Positions 63,016 to 64,000 of a DNA stretch of 64,000 nt are shown here, in pieces. Every line of letters begins with the position of its first letter. Position 1 is the stretch's first letter. The stretch is from contig NW_006763145.1 of assembly GCF_000264905.1 (NCBI RefSeq), positions 397,505 through 461,504 of the forward strand. Direction: 5' to 3'. Under the pieces are notes generated by a model that saw nothing but the letters and a program-made list of their open reading frames with translations, had not been told where the DNA came from and searched no databases. The DNA is from Stereum hirsutum FP-91666 SS1. Lineage: Eukaryota; Basidiomycota; Agaricomycetes; Russulales; Stereaceae. The translations under genes were made by a program, and so were the position numbers.

Positions 63016-64000
63016 TCACCACCGGCTTCGTGAATGCTCGCCTCGCCACCTTGATGCAACGACGGGTTTGAGCACTGATCGAAGCGGATCGGCATCGAGA
63101 GTCTTAAAGATGTGCGGCCCGAGATTGTACAAGAGTGAGGAGCCTTTACCATGTGTATGAAGCTCAAAAGACCTGTAATGGCAGGAGAACTCTGGTGGCT
63201 CATCTTCAGAATCTTCGCTGTCGGAATCATCGTCGTAGACGCCCTGAGACTGAGCAGTCCACGGACATTTGTTAGATCACAAGCAGACATGTAGATGTAG
63301 ACATTGGCAGAAAACACTTACAAGACTCAAAGGAAGATAGACACGGAGAGAGAGATAGGATAGGTCACTAGCTTTGTCCACCGTATCCACGGAACAATGT
63401 CGACCTGACCCTTTTGTGTAGAGGTCAAGAACCTCGCCGATAAAGAAGCGGCCTCCACCCTTCCACTTGTTGCGCATGATGACGAAGCATTTCTTCTTTA
63501 GCAGATTGACGCTGTTAATATTCTTGGCCTGAATATTTGGGATGGTGAGCCCGCACAAGCAACTTCCTTTCTCGGACGCAACCCGCGCGTTGGCTCTCGG
63601 CCGCTTCCGACGTGCCGCCGCGCTCTCGACTTCGCACAATCGCTCGACTTTGCCACAATTTCGCCTCGGCCGCTCACTCTAGTTTCTTTGTATTGTTACC
63701 TATCTACTCTTGCTCTCGTGTTCTACCTGTATAAATCTGGGAAATAATAATATATGTAATCTAATCCTTTGAATACGACTGGTGCCTCTTCGTGGCTCCC
63801 TTCTCCGGTGATGGGGGCTCTAATGCGGCGCGTTTGAGCCGAAGTCGTTCCGTGTTGGACAGCTTTGGGCCACTGTGGCAACCCTCTGTACTGCTGCTAG
63901 TCATACTCTGGGTCTCCTTTGCGAGAGGGAATACCGGCGTGCTCTGAACAGGCTTTGCTGGTAATGCTGAGGCTGAGGCTGAGGCTCCGGACCCGACGTC
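63016..64000 (-). pseudogene. Partial gene of a recurrent agaricomycete family, frameshifted near its end
   Basis: Runs off the window at 64000. Likely exons: >64000-63777, 63676-63322, 63249-63016. Reads LSNTERLRLKRAALEPPSPE, then NCGKVERLCEVESAAARRKR, LLKKKCFVIMRNKWKGGGRF, FIGEVLDLYTKGSGRHCSVD and ASDLSYLSLRVYLPLSL, a run I recall from many copy-rich agaricomycete proteins of unknown function. After an acidic linker it reads ELHTHGKGSSLLYNLGPHIF and LKPVVASRWR, and then shifts frame at a duplicated CTCGC (63037-63046) and stops at 63016. The older frame continues as AFTKPVVKKALDKPLTLKIP to a stop at 62954. The first intron (63676-63777) is uncertain; if it is not used, 63761-64000 is the separate 3' end of another gene. 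Confidence 0.55.

Overview
The window is nuclear DNA of a basidiomycete fungus, most likely an agaricomycete. The genes are split by many short GT-AG introns, mostly 45-120 nt. The families present are typical of that group: DUF6535-type and DUF6697-type proteins, BTB and F-box proteins, a Plavaka (CACTA-like) transposon, and an EH-SH3-DH-PH intersectin-like scaffold. The species cannot be named from sequence alone. All exon boundaries come from reading splice signals and checking that reading phases add up; there is no transcript evidence.

Layout. 0.4-1.6 kb: BTB/POZ gene. 1.9-3.5 kb: a duplicated piece of the intersectin gene's upstream region that ends 13 codons into the copied gene. 4.05-4.17 kb: a fold-back MITE-like hairpin. 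5.4-6.6 kb: a P-loop GTPase-like gene with an abnormal P-loop. 7.4-9.0 kb: a predicted non-autonomous DNA transposon. 9.6-12.6 kb: DUF6535 membrane protein. 13-15.3 kb: the other copy of the duplication. 15.3-23.0 kb: 16-exon intersectin/Pan1-like gene. 23.8-26.8 kb (minus): coiled-coil/DUF6697 gene, with a decayed second copy at 29.7-30.6 kb. 27.3-29.0 kb (minus): single-pass membrane protein. 31.85-32.6 kb and 35.2-35.8 kb: two paralogous tiny secreted peptides with a Kex2-type KR site. 38.5-40.7 kb (minus): F-box-like protein. 41.6 kb: tRNA-Ile. 41.9-50.1 kb: a host gene split by a complete 6.65 kb Plavaka transposon at 42098-48745. 52.5-56.4 kb: large disordered protein. 57.5-58.5 kb: MYND zinc-finger gene. 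59.6-61.0 kb (minus): FtsJ-like methyltransferase-fold protein. 61.4-61.7 kb: two intron-containing tRNA-Gln-type genes. 63.0-64.0 kb: a gene cut by the window edge with a C-terminal frameshift.

The most informative structure is the Plavaka insertion. The element has 22-bp perfect terminal inverted repeats, repeat-rich subterminal arms, a transposase with no stop in my spliced model, and a divergent second gene. It is flanked by AT on both sides. Deleting the element plus one AT restores an exact open frame in the surrounding exon. A second pair of termini at 7366/8967 follows the same AT|CAG...CTG|AT rule. The two secreted peptides are the other item I would follow first: they share signal peptide, KR site, intron phases and a C-terminal Asp-Trp, while the processed part between is largely different.
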